Assembly: GCF_004114535.1 (NCBI RefSeq)
Contig: NZ_LBJC01000033.1
Coordinates: forward strand, 496,001-560,000
Direction of reading: 5' to 3'
DNA from: Bradyrhizobium nanningense
GTDB taxonomy: Bacteria > Pseudomonadota > Alphaproteobacteria > Rhizobiales > Xanthobacteraceae
Length of the DNA stretch: 64,000 bases
Shown: positions 45,261-54,305 of the stretch, piece by piece
Layout: every line of letters starts with the position of its first letter
Numbering within the stretch: the first letter of the stretch is position 1
Translations under genes and position numbers: made by a program
Notes under the pieces: generated by a model
The model's database searches: none
The model's input: the letters and a program-made list of their open reading frames with translations, nothing else
What the model was told of the DNA's origin: nothing

Positions 45261-45280
45261 GTCGATTCAAATGCCATCTG

Positions 45281-45300
45281 CGCGATCCAACCGGATCGCG
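45281..45300. promoter_or_regulatory. Perfect palindrome CGCGATCC-N4-GGATCGCG before nosR
   Basis: An 8-bp inverted repeat around AACC lies in the 180-base spacer between nosR and the divergent ferritin-like gene, 21 bases from the nosR start. It may be an operator or a hairpin in the nosR leader. It does not match FNR/FixK or NnrR boxes. Confidence 0.4.
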
Positions 45301-45393
45301 TGTGTCTTGTGATTCTTCTTCGATGATTTGTCGCCGCTGACGTGCCACACTCGTCGCACACGTCGACATCTGTCAAGCTGGACCAAAATATTT

Positions 45394-45408
45394 GTTCCCT
45401 CGCGGAAC
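45394..45408. promoter_or_regulatory. Inverted repeat GTTCC-N5-GGAAC before the ferritin-like gene
   Basis: Perfect 5-bp arms around CTCGC, 32 bases upstream of the ATG at 45441. A regulator site or a small hairpin near the ribosome binding region is possible; no regulator is assigned. Confidence 0.28.
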
Positions 45409-45440
45409 CAGATCATACGTTTGCACCGGGAACCCTCGCC

Positions 45441-46319
45441 ATGCCGCTCTTGCGCACTTCATTGCTCATTGCTGAGCCCGCCGGTGTACTGGAGTCACTC
45501 GACGAGCTCTTTGCGCTAGCTCATGCAATGGAGCAGGAAGCGGCCAAAAAATACGATTCTCTTGCTGAAGAGATGCGCGGGCAGGGCAAGGATGATCTGG
45601 CGGAGGTGTTCACGCGGCTCGCCGCCGCCGAGCGCGAGCACGTGGACAGTGTGACGCAATGGTCGCAATCGCGCCGCGGCAAGGCCCCGGATCCCGCCAT
45701 GGTGCGCTGGGAGGCGCCGGAAGCACTCGCTCCGGAAGCTGCGGCCGAGGTGAAGACGTCACGATTGATGACGCCGTACCGCGCGCTCGCGATGGCGGTC
45801 CGCAACGAGGAGCGCGCCTTCGCCTTCTGGTCCTATCTGGCAGCCTACTCGCATGATCCCGAGGTCAAGAAGGCGTCCGAGGCGATGGCCAAGGAGGAAC
45901 TCGGCCACGTCGCCACGCTGCGGAAGGAGAGGCGGCGCGCTTATCATCATGAGCACGACCGGAGCCGCGCCGAGGCATCGACTTCGCCGCGGCCGCCGCA
46001 AATCGATGCGCAGAGCCTGGAGCGTCGCCTGATTGCGCAACTCGGTGACATGGAACAACGCCTGAGCGGGCCGGCGGCGGTCCGGATCCGGGACATTCGC
46101 CAACAGGCGATCGAGATAGCCGATGCTGCCGCTGGCGTCGGGAGCTTTCCGGCGTCCATGGAACGCAAAGGCCCACTCGAGATTGCCGAAGCGCTCGTCG
46201 ACGGCTACCTCGATGTCGCCGAGCAGTCGAGCGACGCCGCCGATCTCGAACGCCTGCAGCAGCTCGCCGAGCGGGCGATCTCAAGACTGGCCTGGCTGCG
46301 ATCACTCGCGATGGATTAG
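45441..46319 (+). CDS. Ferritin-like/rubrerythrin-family protein
   Basis: 292-residue protein with a four-helix di-iron fold in the N-terminal 165 residues. The ligand pattern is complete: Glu33, Glu64-x-x-His67, Glu123/124 and Glu153-x-x-His156. The rubredoxin-type Cys4 iron site of true rubrerythrins is absent. The C-terminal 120 residues form an extra helical domain with no metal motif. There is no signal or membrane segment. Such proteins scavenge peroxide or store iron. It is divergent from nosR with a shared 180-base control region, which suggests a role in protecting or feeding the N2O-respiration system; this is inference. Start ATG 45441 is preferred over upstream frames. Confidence 0.75.
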   Translation: MPLLRTSLLIAEPAGVLESLDELFALAHAMEQEAAKKYDSLAEEMRGQGKDDLAEVFTRLAAAEREHVDSVTQWSQSRRGKAPDPAMVRWEAPEALAPEAAAEVKTSRLMTPYRALAMAVRNEERAFAFWSYLAAYSHDPEVKKASEAMAKEELGHVATLRKERRRAYHHEHDRSRAEASTSPRPPQIDAQSLERRLIAQLGDMEQRLSGPAAVRIRDIRQQAIEIADAAAGVGSFPASMERKGPLEIAEALVDGYLDVAEQSSDAADLERLQQLAERAISRLAWLRSLAMD

Positions 46320-46325
46320 AGGCAG

Positions 46326-46343
46326 CCCGCCGCTCACAGCGGG
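46326..46343. terminator. Weak hairpin between convergent genes
   Basis: CCCGC (46326-46330) can pair with GCGGG (46339-46343) in the 38-base gap between the convergent ferritin-like and peptidase genes. No T-run follows, so a terminator role is only possible. Confidence 0.25.
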
Positions 46344-46357
46344 TTCAGCTGCGCCGT

Positions 46358-47554
46358 TTAGGCGGCGGCGTTCCGGCCCAAATTCCACCCGCGTCCACCT
46401 TCGCCGAAGATCTGGTAGCCGCTATCCGTCACGGCAACCGTATCCTCGAGCTTGATGAAGCCGCGCTTTGGATGCTTCATCGTGGTCTCGATTGAAATCA
46501 CCATGCCGGCTTCGAGAGGGCGGCGGGCGTCGCCGTCGTCATAGGGAACCGGACCCGTTGCGGTCAGGCGAGGGGCCTCGTGGCTGACGAGGCCCATGCC
46601 GTGGGCGAGGAAATCCGTGCAGTCGCGTTGGGTGATCTGCGCAAGCTGGCGCTCGGCCGCAACATAGATGTCGCCGCCCATCGCGCCCGGCCTGACCGCA
46701 GCAAAGGCGGCTCGCTGGACCGCCTCGATCTCGGCCAAATAGTCCTTCAACTCGGCATCCGGCTCGCCCAGGACCGCCATGCGCGCGACGTCGCCGATAT
46801 AGCCGCGATAATTGCCACCGGAATCCAGCGACAACACCTCACCTTGCTCCCAGCGCTGCGATGACGGCGCCCGATTATGGCTGCTGCCGCAGGCAAGCAG
46901 GCAATACTCGAAGGTCAGGCCGCGGTTGGCTTCCGCAAGGCGCAACGCATCCGACAATTGCTGTTTGGTCGTACCCCGACCGTGACCACGGATCACTGCC
47001 AACATGGATGCAATGACGACCTCGGACGCCGTCTTCAACTTCGCCAATTCCTCCGCCGATTTGACTGCTCGCAGCCGCTCCAGCACCACCACCGCGTCCT
47101 TGAGCTCGGCGCCGGGCAGGGCGTCGGCCAGCACCTTTCCTGCATCCATCGGCATGAACGGCATCTCGACCCCGACCCGCTTCGAGGGCACGCCCGCCTG
47201 ACGGATCAGCTCTGCGGCGCGCTGGACGGCGTCCATCGAGCCATTCGATTCGGTCCGGACCAACGGCACCCAAGGCGGCGCGACGGTGCGCTGGTGGGTT
47301 TCCAGCCGGTGCCCGACATAGATCGACTTCTCCGGAGCGCCCTTGGCATAGACCAGCACCGGCAGATAGCGGCTGACACCCAAGGCATCCATGTAGTCGA
47401 AGAAGATCGCCCGTTCGGCCCCCAGCAAGTATTGCACGTTGTGCTTGGAAGTCGCGATCAGGACGTCGAGGCCAGCCGTCTCCATGAGACGGTCGAGCTT
47501 GGCGGTATCGAACGGAATGGCGCGCGAGGCGGCACGAGCAACAGTTTCCTGCAT
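46358..47554 (-). CDS. M24-family metallopeptidase (Xaa-Pro dipeptidase-like)
   Basis: 398-residue pita-bread-fold enzyme, probably cleaving Xaa-Pro dipeptides or a related amide. The N-terminal creatinase-like domain (about 1-165) precedes the catalytic domain. All five metal ligands can be seen: Asp in LSLDSGGN, Asp in GYIGDVARM, His in HGMGLVSHEAP, Glu in VISIETT and Glu in IKLEDTVAV. It should therefore be an active metallohydrolase. The ATG at 47554 has GGAGG 8 bases upstream. It is divergent from the TRAP transporter genes across a 480-base spacer. Creatinase or prolidase substrates cannot be separated from sequence. Confidence 0.88.
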   Translation of the reverse strand: MQETVARAASRAIPFDTAKLDRLMETAGLDVLIATSKHNVQYLLGAERAIFFDYMDALGVSRYLPVLVYAKGAPEKSIYVGHRLETHQRTVAPPWVPLVRTESNGSMDAVQRAAELIRQAGVPSKRVGVEMPFMPMDAGKVLADALPGAELKDAVVVLERLRAVKSAEELAKLKTASEVVIASMLAVIRGHGRGTTKQQLSDALRLAEANRGLTFEYCLLACGSSHNRAPSSQRWEQGEVLSLDSGGNYRGYIGDVARMAVLGEPDAELKDYLAEIEAVQRAAFAAVRPGAMGGDIYVAAERQLAQITQRDCTDFLAHGMGLVSHEAPRLTATGPVPYDDGDARRPLEAGMVISIETTMKHPKRGFIKLEDTVAVTDSGYQIFGEGGRGWNLGRNAAA

Positions 47555-48033
47555 GACGGACCTCCGGGTCACCGCTGATTTGATCTTACCTGGACTCCTG
47601 TCCGCGACTCCGAGTTAACCGCCGGATGGTCGGTTAGCTCCAGATGTGGGCTGGAAGGAGGGTTCCTAATGGCTCAAGCGGCCGGCCGGCCGATCCACCT
47701 CACGCCTAATCCGTAATTCGCATAAGGTATATTATGGAATATATTTATCTACAATCAGATCAATTATTTAGGGAGAATTTCTGTCACAGCACCTTCGCTT
47801 AGGCCCGGTTGTCGGTTTGCGCCTCGACCGTCGGCCTGGCTCCTTACGGCTACTGCGCATGGGGTTGTTTTTCAGATTTTGAATCGGCTCGATGTCTCCG
47901 AAAGCCGATATTGCCGGGACCTTGTCCGGCTGCAATAAGCGAGGCCTCGCGAGATCGCAGATGACCTTCAGGCCTTCCGTCCGTATAGGTTTGCGTCTCA
48001 GAACAACAACAAACCTTCCGAGGAAGCAGACCC
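47555..48033. other. Divergent spacer between the M24 peptidase and the TRAP transporter
   Basis: A 479-base spacer with no convincing gene. It contains the self-complementary run CGGCCGGCCGGCCG (47679-47692). A strikingly AT-rich stretch (about 47715-47780) includes the palindrome at 47728-47743. It must hold the promoters of both flanking units. Confidence 0.45.
47728..47743. promoter_or_regulatory. AT-rich palindrome TATATT-N4-AATATA
   Basis: Perfect 6-bp inverted repeat in an AT-rich island within GC-rich DNA, about 290 bases before the TRAP binding-protein gene. It is a good candidate for a GntR- or IclR-type operator, but no such regulator gene lies beside it. Confidence 0.35.
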
Positions 48034-49053
48034 ATGAGCTTTTCCCGACGCACGCTTCTCAAGGCCTCCGCCGCGACCGCGGTCCTGGGCGGCCTCAGTG
48101 CGCCCCATGTGGCCCGCGCAGAGAGCGCCGAGTTCATCTACAAGTACGCCAATAACCTGCCCGACACCCATCCGCTGAATGTGCGCGCCAAGGAGATGGC
48201 AGCTGCGATCAAGAGCGAGACCAACGGCAAGTTCGACCTCCAGATCTTCCCGAACAACCAGCTCGGGTCCGACACCGACATGCTGAGCCAGATCCGCTCC
48301 GGCGGCGTCGAGTTCTTCACGCTGTCGGGCCTGATCCTGTCGACCCTGGTGCCGGCCGCGTCCATCAACGGCATCGGCTTCGCATTCCCGGACTACGACA
48401 CGGTCTGGAAGGCCATGGATGGCGACCTCGGCGGCTTCGTCCGCGGCGAGATCAAGAAGGCCGGCCTCGAGGTCATGGACAAGATCTGGGATAACGGCTT
48501 CCGCCAGACCACGTCGTCGACCAAGCCGATCACCGGCCCTGATGACCTCAAGGGTTTCAAGATCCGCGTGCCGGTGTCGCCGCTATGGACCTCGATGTTC
48601 AAGGCGTTCGACGCGGCGCCCGCCTCGATCAATTTCAGCGAGGTGTATTCGGCGCTGCAAACCAAGATCGTCGAAGGCCAGGAGAATCCGCTGGCGATCA
48701 TCTCGACCGCCAAGCTCTACGAGGTGCAGAAATACTGCTCGCTGACCAACCACATGTGGGACGGCTTCTGGTTCCTGGCCAACCGCAGAGCCTGGGAAAA
48801 GCTGCCGCAGGATGTGCGCACAATCGTCGCCAAGAACATTAACGCCGCTGCGGTCAAGGAGCGTGAGGACACCGCCAAGCTCAATGCCAATTTGCAGCAA
48901 GAGCTCGCAGGCAAGGGTCTGACCTTCAATCAGCCGGCCGTGGCGCCGTTTCGCGACAAGCTGCGCACCGCCGGCTTCTATGCCGAGTGGAAGGGCAAGT
49001 ATGGCGATCAGGCCTGGGACCTCCTGGAAAAGGCCGTCGGCAAGCTGTCGTAA
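48034..49053 (+). CDS. TRAP transporter substrate-binding protein (DctP family)
   Basis: Periplasmic solute receptor of 339 residues for a carboxylate-type ligand. A Tat-like signal (SRRTLLKAS, then an Ala-rich core ending ARAE) is followed by FIYKYANNLPDTHPL. The DctP core follows, with FPNNQLGSDTDMLSQIRSG and, near residue 165, FKIRVPVSPLW with the Arg that binds the ligand carboxylate. It starts after GAGGAAGCAGACCC and is followed after 15 bases by the fused permease. The acyl-CoA ligase at the end of the operon suggests an organic acid that is activated with CoA once inside. Confidence 0.93.
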   Translation: MSFSRRTLLKASAATAVLGGLSAPHVARAESAEFIYKYANNLPDTHPLNVRAKEMAAAIKSETNGKFDLQIFPNNQLGSDTDMLSQIRSGGVEFFTLSGLILSTLVPAASINGIGFAFPDYDTVWKAMDGDLGGFVRGEIKKAGLEVMDKIWDNGFRQTTSSTKPITGPDDLKGFKIRVPVSPLWTSMFKAFDAAPASINFSEVYSALQTKIVEGQENPLAIISTAKLYEVQKYCSLTNHMWDGFWFLANRRAWEKLPQDVRTIVAKNINAAAVKEREDTAKLNANLQQELAGKGLTFNQPAVAPFRDKLRTAGFYAEWKGKYGDQAWDLLEKAVGKLS

Positions 49054-49068
49054 CGCGTTGGGGCCATC

Positions 49069-50958
49069 ATGGCTCATGTCGAGGTCGAGGTGACCGGAGT
49101 GGTGGGCGAGGCGGCGTTGCAGTCCCCTCGCCGACCTTCGCTGCTGGCTTCGCTCGAGCGCGTGCTCGGTCTGGTCGTCGAAATCCCGGCGGCGATCCTG
49201 GTCGTCGCCGAGATCGTGATCCTGTTTGCCGGCGTGGTCGCGCGCTACGGCTTGCACCGGCCGCTGATCTGGTCGGACGAGCTCGCCTCGATCCTGTTCC
49301 TGTGGCTCGCCATGCTGGGCGCGGCGGTCGCATTCCGCCGCTCCGAGCACATGCGCATGACCGCAATCGTCGCCAGCGCGCGGCCGGCCATGCGGGCCTA
49401 TCTCGATCTGGTCGCGACCTGTGCGGCCCTGGCCTTTCTGGTCCTGATCGTCTGGCCCGCCTGCGACTACGCCTATGAGGAAAGTTACATCACGACGCCG
49501 GCGCTCCAGATCTCCAATTTGTGGCGCGCCGCCGCGCTGCCGGCCGGCATCGGCCTGATGGCGGCGTTTGCCTTGCTGCGGCTGCTGCGCGCGGCCGATT
49601 GGCGGATGGTGGCTGCCGCCGTCATCTCCGTTGCCGTTGTAATCGGCCTGTTCTGGCTGGCGGAGCCTTACTTGCGGCCGCTCGGCAATCTCAACCTGGT
49701 GATCTTCTTCGTCGGCGTCGCTGGCTTCTGCGTCTTCGCCGGCGTTCCCATTGCGTTCGGCTTTGGCCTTGCGATCTTCGGCTATCTCGCGCTGACCACG
49801 CGCACGCCCGTGATGGTGCTGGTCGGGCGGATGGACGAGGGCATGAGCCACCTCATCCTGCTCTCGGTGCCGCTGTTCGTGTTCCTGGGGCTGCTGATCG
49901 AGATGACCGGCATGGCGCGGGCCATGGTGGCGTTCCTGGCCAGCCTGCTCGGCCATGTCCGCGGCGGCCTGCACTACGTTCTGGTCGGCGCTATGTATCT
50001 GGTCTCCGGCATATCAGGCGCCAAGGCCGCCGACATGGCGGCGGTTGCCCCTGTGCTGTTTCCGGAGATGAAGCAGCGCGGCGCCAAGCCCGGCGACCTC
50101 GTCGCGCTTCTGGCGGCGACCGGCGCCCAAACCGAGACCATTCCGCCGAGCCTCGTGCTGATCACGATCGGCTCGGTGACGGGCGTGTCGATCGCTGCGC
50201 TGTTCACCGGCGGACTCTTGCCCGGCGTCGTGCTCGCGATCACGCTCTGCTTGCTGGTGTGGTGGCGCTACCGCCACGAGGACATGAGCCATGTCCGCCG
50301 CGCCACCGGCAGCGAGATCGGCAAAACGTTCATCGTCGCCCTGCCCGCGCTCGCGCTGCCGTTCGTGATCCGCTACGCTGTGGTCGAGGGCATCGCGACC
50401 GCAACCGAGGTCTCCACCATCGGCATCGTCTATGGCGCCCTGGTCGGCCTCCTGGTCTATCGCCGGTTCGACTGGCGACGGCTGCTTCCGATGCTGGTCG
50501 AGACCGCGGCGCTGTCGGGCGCCATCCTGCTGATCATCGGCACGGCGACCGGCATGGCCTGGGGCCTTACCCAATCAGGCTTCTCGCGCTCGCTGGCGGC
50601 GGCCATGACCGGATTGCCGGGGGGAGCTGCGACCTTCATCGCCGTCTCGATCCTGGCCTTCACCATCCTCGGCAGCGTGCTGGAAGGCATCCCGGCGATC
50701 GTGCTGTTCGGACCGCTGCTGTTTCCGATCGCCCGGGCCGTCGGCGTGCACGAGGTGCACTACGCCATGGTGATCATCCTCGCCATGGGGATCGGACTAT
50801 TCGCACCGCCGTTCGGGGTCGGCTATTATGCCGCCTGCGCCATCGGACGCGTCGATCCGGCCGAGGGCATCCGGCCGATCTGGGGTTATCTGCTGGCGCT
50901 GCTGGTGGGATTGATCGTCGTCGCGATCTTCCCCTGGATTTCGATCGGATTCCTTTGA
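49069..50958 (+). CDS. TRAP transporter permease, DctQ-DctM fusion
   Basis: Inner-membrane protein of 629 residues joining both TRAP membrane subunits. The N-terminal DctQ part (about residues 25-200, four helices; LIWSDELASILFLWLAMLGA is typical) is followed by a DctM part of about 12 helices from residue 205. Conserved DctM segments are SVPLFVFLGLLIEMTG, GGLHYVLVGAMYLVSGISGAKAADMAAVAP and LFAPPFGVGYYAAC. Fusion of the two subunits is known in some TRAP systems. The start lies 15 bases after the binding-protein stop; the acyl-CoA ligase starts 21 bases after this one. Confidence 0.93.
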   Translation: MAHVEVEVTGVVGEAALQSPRRPSLLASLERVLGLVVEIPAAILVVAEIVILFAGVVARYGLHRPLIWSDELASILFLWLAMLGAAVAFRRSEHMRMTAIVASARPAMRAYLDLVATCAALAFLVLIVWPACDYAYEESYITTPALQISNLWRAAALPAGIGLMAAFALLRLLRAADWRMVAAAVISVAVVIGLFWLAEPYLRPLGNLNLVIFFVGVAGFCVFAGVPIAFGFGLAIFGYLALTTRTPVMVLVGRMDEGMSHLILLSVPLFVFLGLLIEMTGMARAMVAFLASLLGHVRGGLHYVLVGAMYLVSGISGAKAADMAAVAPVLFPEMKQRGAKPGDLVALLAATGAQTETIPPSLVLITIGSVTGVSIAALFTGGLLPGVVLAITLCLLVWWRYRHEDMSHVRRATGSEIGKTFIVALPALALPFVIRYAVVEGIATATEVSTIGIVYGALVGLLVYRRFDWRRLLPMLVETAALSGAILLIIGTATGMAWGLTQSGFSRSLAAAMTGLPGGAATFIAVSILAFTILGSVLEGIPAIVLFGPLLFPIARAVGVHEVHYAMVIILAMGIGLFAPPFGVGYYAACAIGRVDPAEGIRPIWGYLLALLVGLIVVAIFPWISIGFL

Positions 50959-50979
50959 GGCGTTTTGAGGAGAGTGTCG

Positions 50980-52629
50980 ATGAGTGAGCGGCAGAACCAG
51001 TACAATATCGGCCTCGACAAGACACCCGCCAACTACGTGCCGCTGAGCCCCTTGAGCTTCCTCGCGCGCAGCGCCGCGGTCTATCCCGATCACGTCAGCA
51101 TGGTCTATGAGGGCCGCAGCTTCACCTGGGCTGAGACCTATGAGCGTTGCAGGCGTTTTGCGTCCTGGCTCGCGCGCAAGGGGATCGGCGTCGGCGACAC
51201 CGTCGCTGCGATGCTGCCGAACATCCCGGCGATGAACGATGCGCATTTCGCCGTGCCCATGACCGGCGCCGTGCTCAACGCGCTGAACATCCGCCTCGAT
51301 GCGCCATCGATCGCGTTCCAGCTCGACCACGGCGGCGCGAAGATCATCCTGGTCGATCCCGAGTTCTCGGGTGTGATCACCGACGCGCTTGCGCAGATGA
51401 CGGGCCCCAGGCCGCTCGTGGTCGACGTCGACGACGCATCGTTCAAGGGCGGCAGCCGCATCGGCGAGATCGAGTATGAGGCGGCGGTCGCGCAAGGCGA
51501 TCCTAACTTCGCGGCGATCACGCCGAGCGACGAATGGGACGCGATCGCGCTAAGCTACACCTCGGGCACGACAGGCAATCCCAAGGGCGTCGTCACCCAT
51601 CATCGCGGCGCGTATCTGAACGCTGTCAGCAACATCCTCGCCGGCAATCTCGGCCAACATCCGGTCTATCTCTGGACGCTGCCGATGTTCCACTGCAACG
51701 GCTGGTGCTTCCCGTGGACCATTGCGGCCGCCGCCGGCATCAATGTGTGCCTGCGCAAGGTCGAGCCGACCAAAATCTTCGAGCTGATCAAGAGCCACGG
51801 CGTCACCCACATGTGCGGCGCGCCGATCGTCTACAACACGCTGATCAACGCGCCCGATGCGCCCAAAGGCAAAGCCGCCCGCCGCGTCGTCGGCCTGATC
51901 GCCGGCGCTGCGCCGCCGGTCGCGGTGCTGGAAGGCGCCGAAAGCATCGGCATCAAGCTGACGCATGTCTACGGCCTGACCGAGGTCTACGGCCCCGCCT
52001 CGGTCTGCGCCGAGCAGCCCGGCTGGGACGAGCTGCCGCCTGCTGAACGCGCGCGCATGAAGCGCCGGCAGGGCGTGCCCTACCCGCTCGAGGAAAACGT
52101 CACCGTCATCAATCCGCAGACCATGCAGGAGGTGCCGCGCGACGGCGAGACCATCGGCGAGGTCATGTTCCGCGGCAACATCGTGATGAAGGGCTATCTC
52201 AAGAACGAGAAGGCGACCAAGGAAGCCTTCGAAGGCGGCTGGTTTCACACCGGCGATCTCGGCGTGCTCGACGAGCATGGCTACGTCATCATCAAGGATC
52301 GTTCCAAGGACATCATCATCTCCGGCGGCGAAAACATCTCTTCCGTCGAGGTCGAGGACATCCTCTACAAGCACCCGGCCGTGCTGTTCGCCGCCGTGGT
52401 CGCAAAGCCCGATCCGAAATGGGGCGAAGTGCCTTGCGCCTTCGTCGAGCTGAAGGACGGCGCAAGCGCCAGCGAAGCCGACATCATCGCGTTCTGCCGC
52501 AGCCACATGTCGGGCTTCAAGACGCCGAAGGCGGTGGTGTTCGGACCGATCCCGAAGACCTCGACCGGCAAGATCCAGAAATTCCTGCTGCGCAACGAGG
52601 TCGGATCGGCGAAGGCGATCTCGGCCTGA
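50980..52629 (+). CDS. Acyl-CoA synthetase (AMP-forming)
   Basis: 549-residue enzyme of the adenylate-forming family that converts a carboxylic acid to its CoA thioester with ATP. Motifs are LSYTSGTTGNPKGVVTH (P-loop), VYGLTEVYGPAS, HTGDLGVLDEHGYVIIKDR (hinge Asp) and the catalytic Lys of TSTGKIQKF. The overall type is that of medium-chain or methylmercaptopropionate-CoA ligases. The ATG at 50980 is chosen for its spacing to GAGGAG; GTG 50974 and TTG 50965 are alternatives. As the last gene of the TRAP operon it probably activates the imported acid. Confidence 0.92.
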   Translation: MSERQNQYNIGLDKTPANYVPLSPLSFLARSAAVYPDHVSMVYEGRSFTWAETYERCRRFASWLARKGIGVGDTVAAMLPNIPAMNDAHFAVPMTGAVLNALNIRLDAPSIAFQLDHGGAKIILVDPEFSGVITDALAQMTGPRPLVVDVDDASFKGGSRIGEIEYEAAVAQGDPNFAAITPSDEWDAIALSYTSGTTGNPKGVVTHHRGAYLNAVSNILAGNLGQHPVYLWTLPMFHCNGWCFPWTIAAAAGINVCLRKVEPTKIFELIKSHGVTHMCGAPIVYNTLINAPDAPKGKAARRVVGLIAGAAPPVAVLEGAESIGIKLTHVYGLTEVYGPASVCAEQPGWDELPPAERARMKRRQGVPYPLEENVTVINPQTMQEVPRDGETIGEVMFRGNIVMKGYLKNEKATKEAFEGGWFHTGDLGVLDEHGYVIIKDRSKDIIISGGENISSVEVEDILYKHPAVLFAAVVAKPDPKWGEVPCAFVELKDGASASEADIIAFCRSHMSGFKTPKAVVFGPIPKTSTGKIQKFLLRNEVGSAKAISA

Positions 52630-52865
52630 GGCGATCCGGCTCAGACACATTTGGAAACATTGACTGCGTCTTCGCGGCAAGCGCGCCTCGTCCGACATCG
52701 TTTGCGCGCATCCGGCGACATCGAGACACGCCAGGAAAAGATTGGAAAGCGTTAGAGACGCATTTACGATTCCACTTCACCGGATTCGCTGATTCCAGAT
52801 GATTTGCCGTGCGGGCTGCGCGGCTGGCGACCGGCGCGGTTGGGGCGCTTCATGCGGTTGGTGTC

Positions 52866-54236
52866 GTGAGCACGGACGTGCGTGTGCGTCTGGCGCTGCT
52901 GCTATCGGCGGCGGCCTGCCTGCTGCTGCCGAACGCGGCCGCGGCGCAAGCCATGCGCGAGTTCGGCGCATTTGCGGGCACGCAAGGATTTGGGCCCGGC
53001 AGTCCGAATGCTCCAGGGTACAACAATGTCTCCGGCACAGGATTTGGCGGCCCGCAACCGGCAGGTTTGCCGGGGGCGTCGTTCGGCAACGGCGGCGGTG
53101 GCGGCGTGCAGCCCGCCTATGGCTGGAATGCCGAACCGCCCGGACTTGCCGGCGCGGCACGCTTCGGCATGCGGCAGGCCTTCGGCGGCAGCGCCGATCG
53201 CGTGCCGCAGGCCGAGACGGCACAGGCCACGTTTCTGGCGATGACGCAGTTCACACAGACCCTGCTCGATCCCGCCATTGATGGGCGCGGCGTCGGGCCC
53301 GCCGAGGTCGACGCGGAGCTCACGGCCTACGCCGATATCGGCAACGATCGGACCCATGGCGGTATCGGACGCGAAGCCTATGGCGCGATCTACGGCAAGC
53401 CTTCGCCCGCCGCCCCGCACTGGCGCACATGGGCTGCCGGTTTTGGCGGTTCGCAGGTGTCGACCGGCGGCAACGGATCGGCCACCCGGAGTTTTGGCAC
53501 GGTGGCCGGGGCCGATTATTCTCTCTCGCCGCAGACCCGCATGGGGTTTGCCCTCGCCGGCGGCGGCACCGGCTTTGCGAGTAACTTCTCGAGCGGTCGC
53601 TCCGACCTGTTCCAGGCCGGCGGCTTTCTCAGGCACGCGGCTGGGCCGGCCTATGTCACGACCGCGCTCGCTTACGGCTGGCAGGCCATCACCGGCGACT
53701 ATCAGGTCACCCCGGTCGGCACGGACCAGCTCAGCGCAGCGGTCAATGCCAATGCCTATTCCGGCCGCCTCGAAGGCGGTTATCGTTTGGCCACGCGCTG
53801 GCTTGGCATCACACCCTATGCTGCCGCGCAGATCACCAACTTCCGCCTACCCTCCAATACGCCGCAGCCGGCCTCCGTGGCCGACAGATTCCCGATGGCG
53901 GCCGGTAGCAACAGCTTCACCGACAGCCGCACCGAGCTCGGGCTGCGTGCGAGCACGTCCGCCACGCTGTTCGGCAGCGTGATGAGCCTGCGCGGACGGC
54001 TCGCCTGGGCCCATGATTTCAACGCAGGACAATCGATTCCAGCGGCGTTCCAGTCCTTGCCGGGCCGGGGATTTGTCGCTGGCAGCGTATCATTGGCGCC
54101 GAACGCGGCGCTGGCGGGCGTTGCAGTCGAGCTTCGCGACCTCAACGGCTGGTCCGCCACAGCGAACTTCGACAGCGAAGTGTCGGACCTCGTACGTTCT
54201 TATACCGGCAGGGCCACGCTGCGCTATGCATGGTGA
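52866..54236 (+). CDS. Autotransporter-type beta-barrel outer-membrane protein
   Basis: About 456 residues. A signal peptide ends AAAAQ (near residue 28), a Gly/Pro/Asn-rich low-complexity stretch follows (about 35-90), and then a short helical part. The C-terminal 270 residues have the look of an autotransporter beta-domain: strands such as WAAGFGGSQVSTGG, YSLSPQTRMGFALAGGGTG and LRGRLAWAHDFN, ending in the aromatic TLRYAW that signals the BAM machinery. There is no large passenger domain. The GTG at 52866 gives a normal-length signal; GTG 52809 is an alternative. The function is unknown. Confidence 0.78.
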   Translation: MSTDVRVRLALLLSAAACLLLPNAAAAQAMREFGAFAGTQGFGPGSPNAPGYNNVSGTGFGGPQPAGLPGASFGNGGGGGVQPAYGWNAEPPGLAGAARFGMRQAFGGSADRVPQAETAQATFLAMTQFTQTLLDPAIDGRGVGPAEVDAELTAYADIGNDRTHGGIGREAYGAIYGKPSPAAPHWRTWAAGFGGSQVSTGGNGSATRSFGTVAGADYSLSPQTRMGFALAGGGTGFASNFSSGRSDLFQAGGFLRHAAGPAYVTTALAYGWQAITGDYQVTPVGTDQLSAAVNANAYSGRLEGGYRLATRWLGITPYAAAQITNFRLPSNTPQPASVADRFPMAAGSNSFTDSRTELGLRASTSATLFGSVMSLRGRLAWAHDFNAGQSIPAAFQSLPGRGFVAGSVSLAPNAALAGVAVELRDLNGWSATANFDSEVSDLVRSYTGRATLRYAW

Positions 54237-54305
54237 CCCTGCCCCGCGATCGAGCGCCTGACCTCCGCCAACGCCGGAAGACGCTGGACGGAAGGCGGCC
54301 CGTGC

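Noticed and set aside
45261..45440. FNR/FixK- or NnrR-type box (TTGAT-N4-ATCAA) upstream of nosR
   Set aside because: Expected for nos genes, but no pair of half-sites with correct spacing was found; only unrelated palindromes are present.
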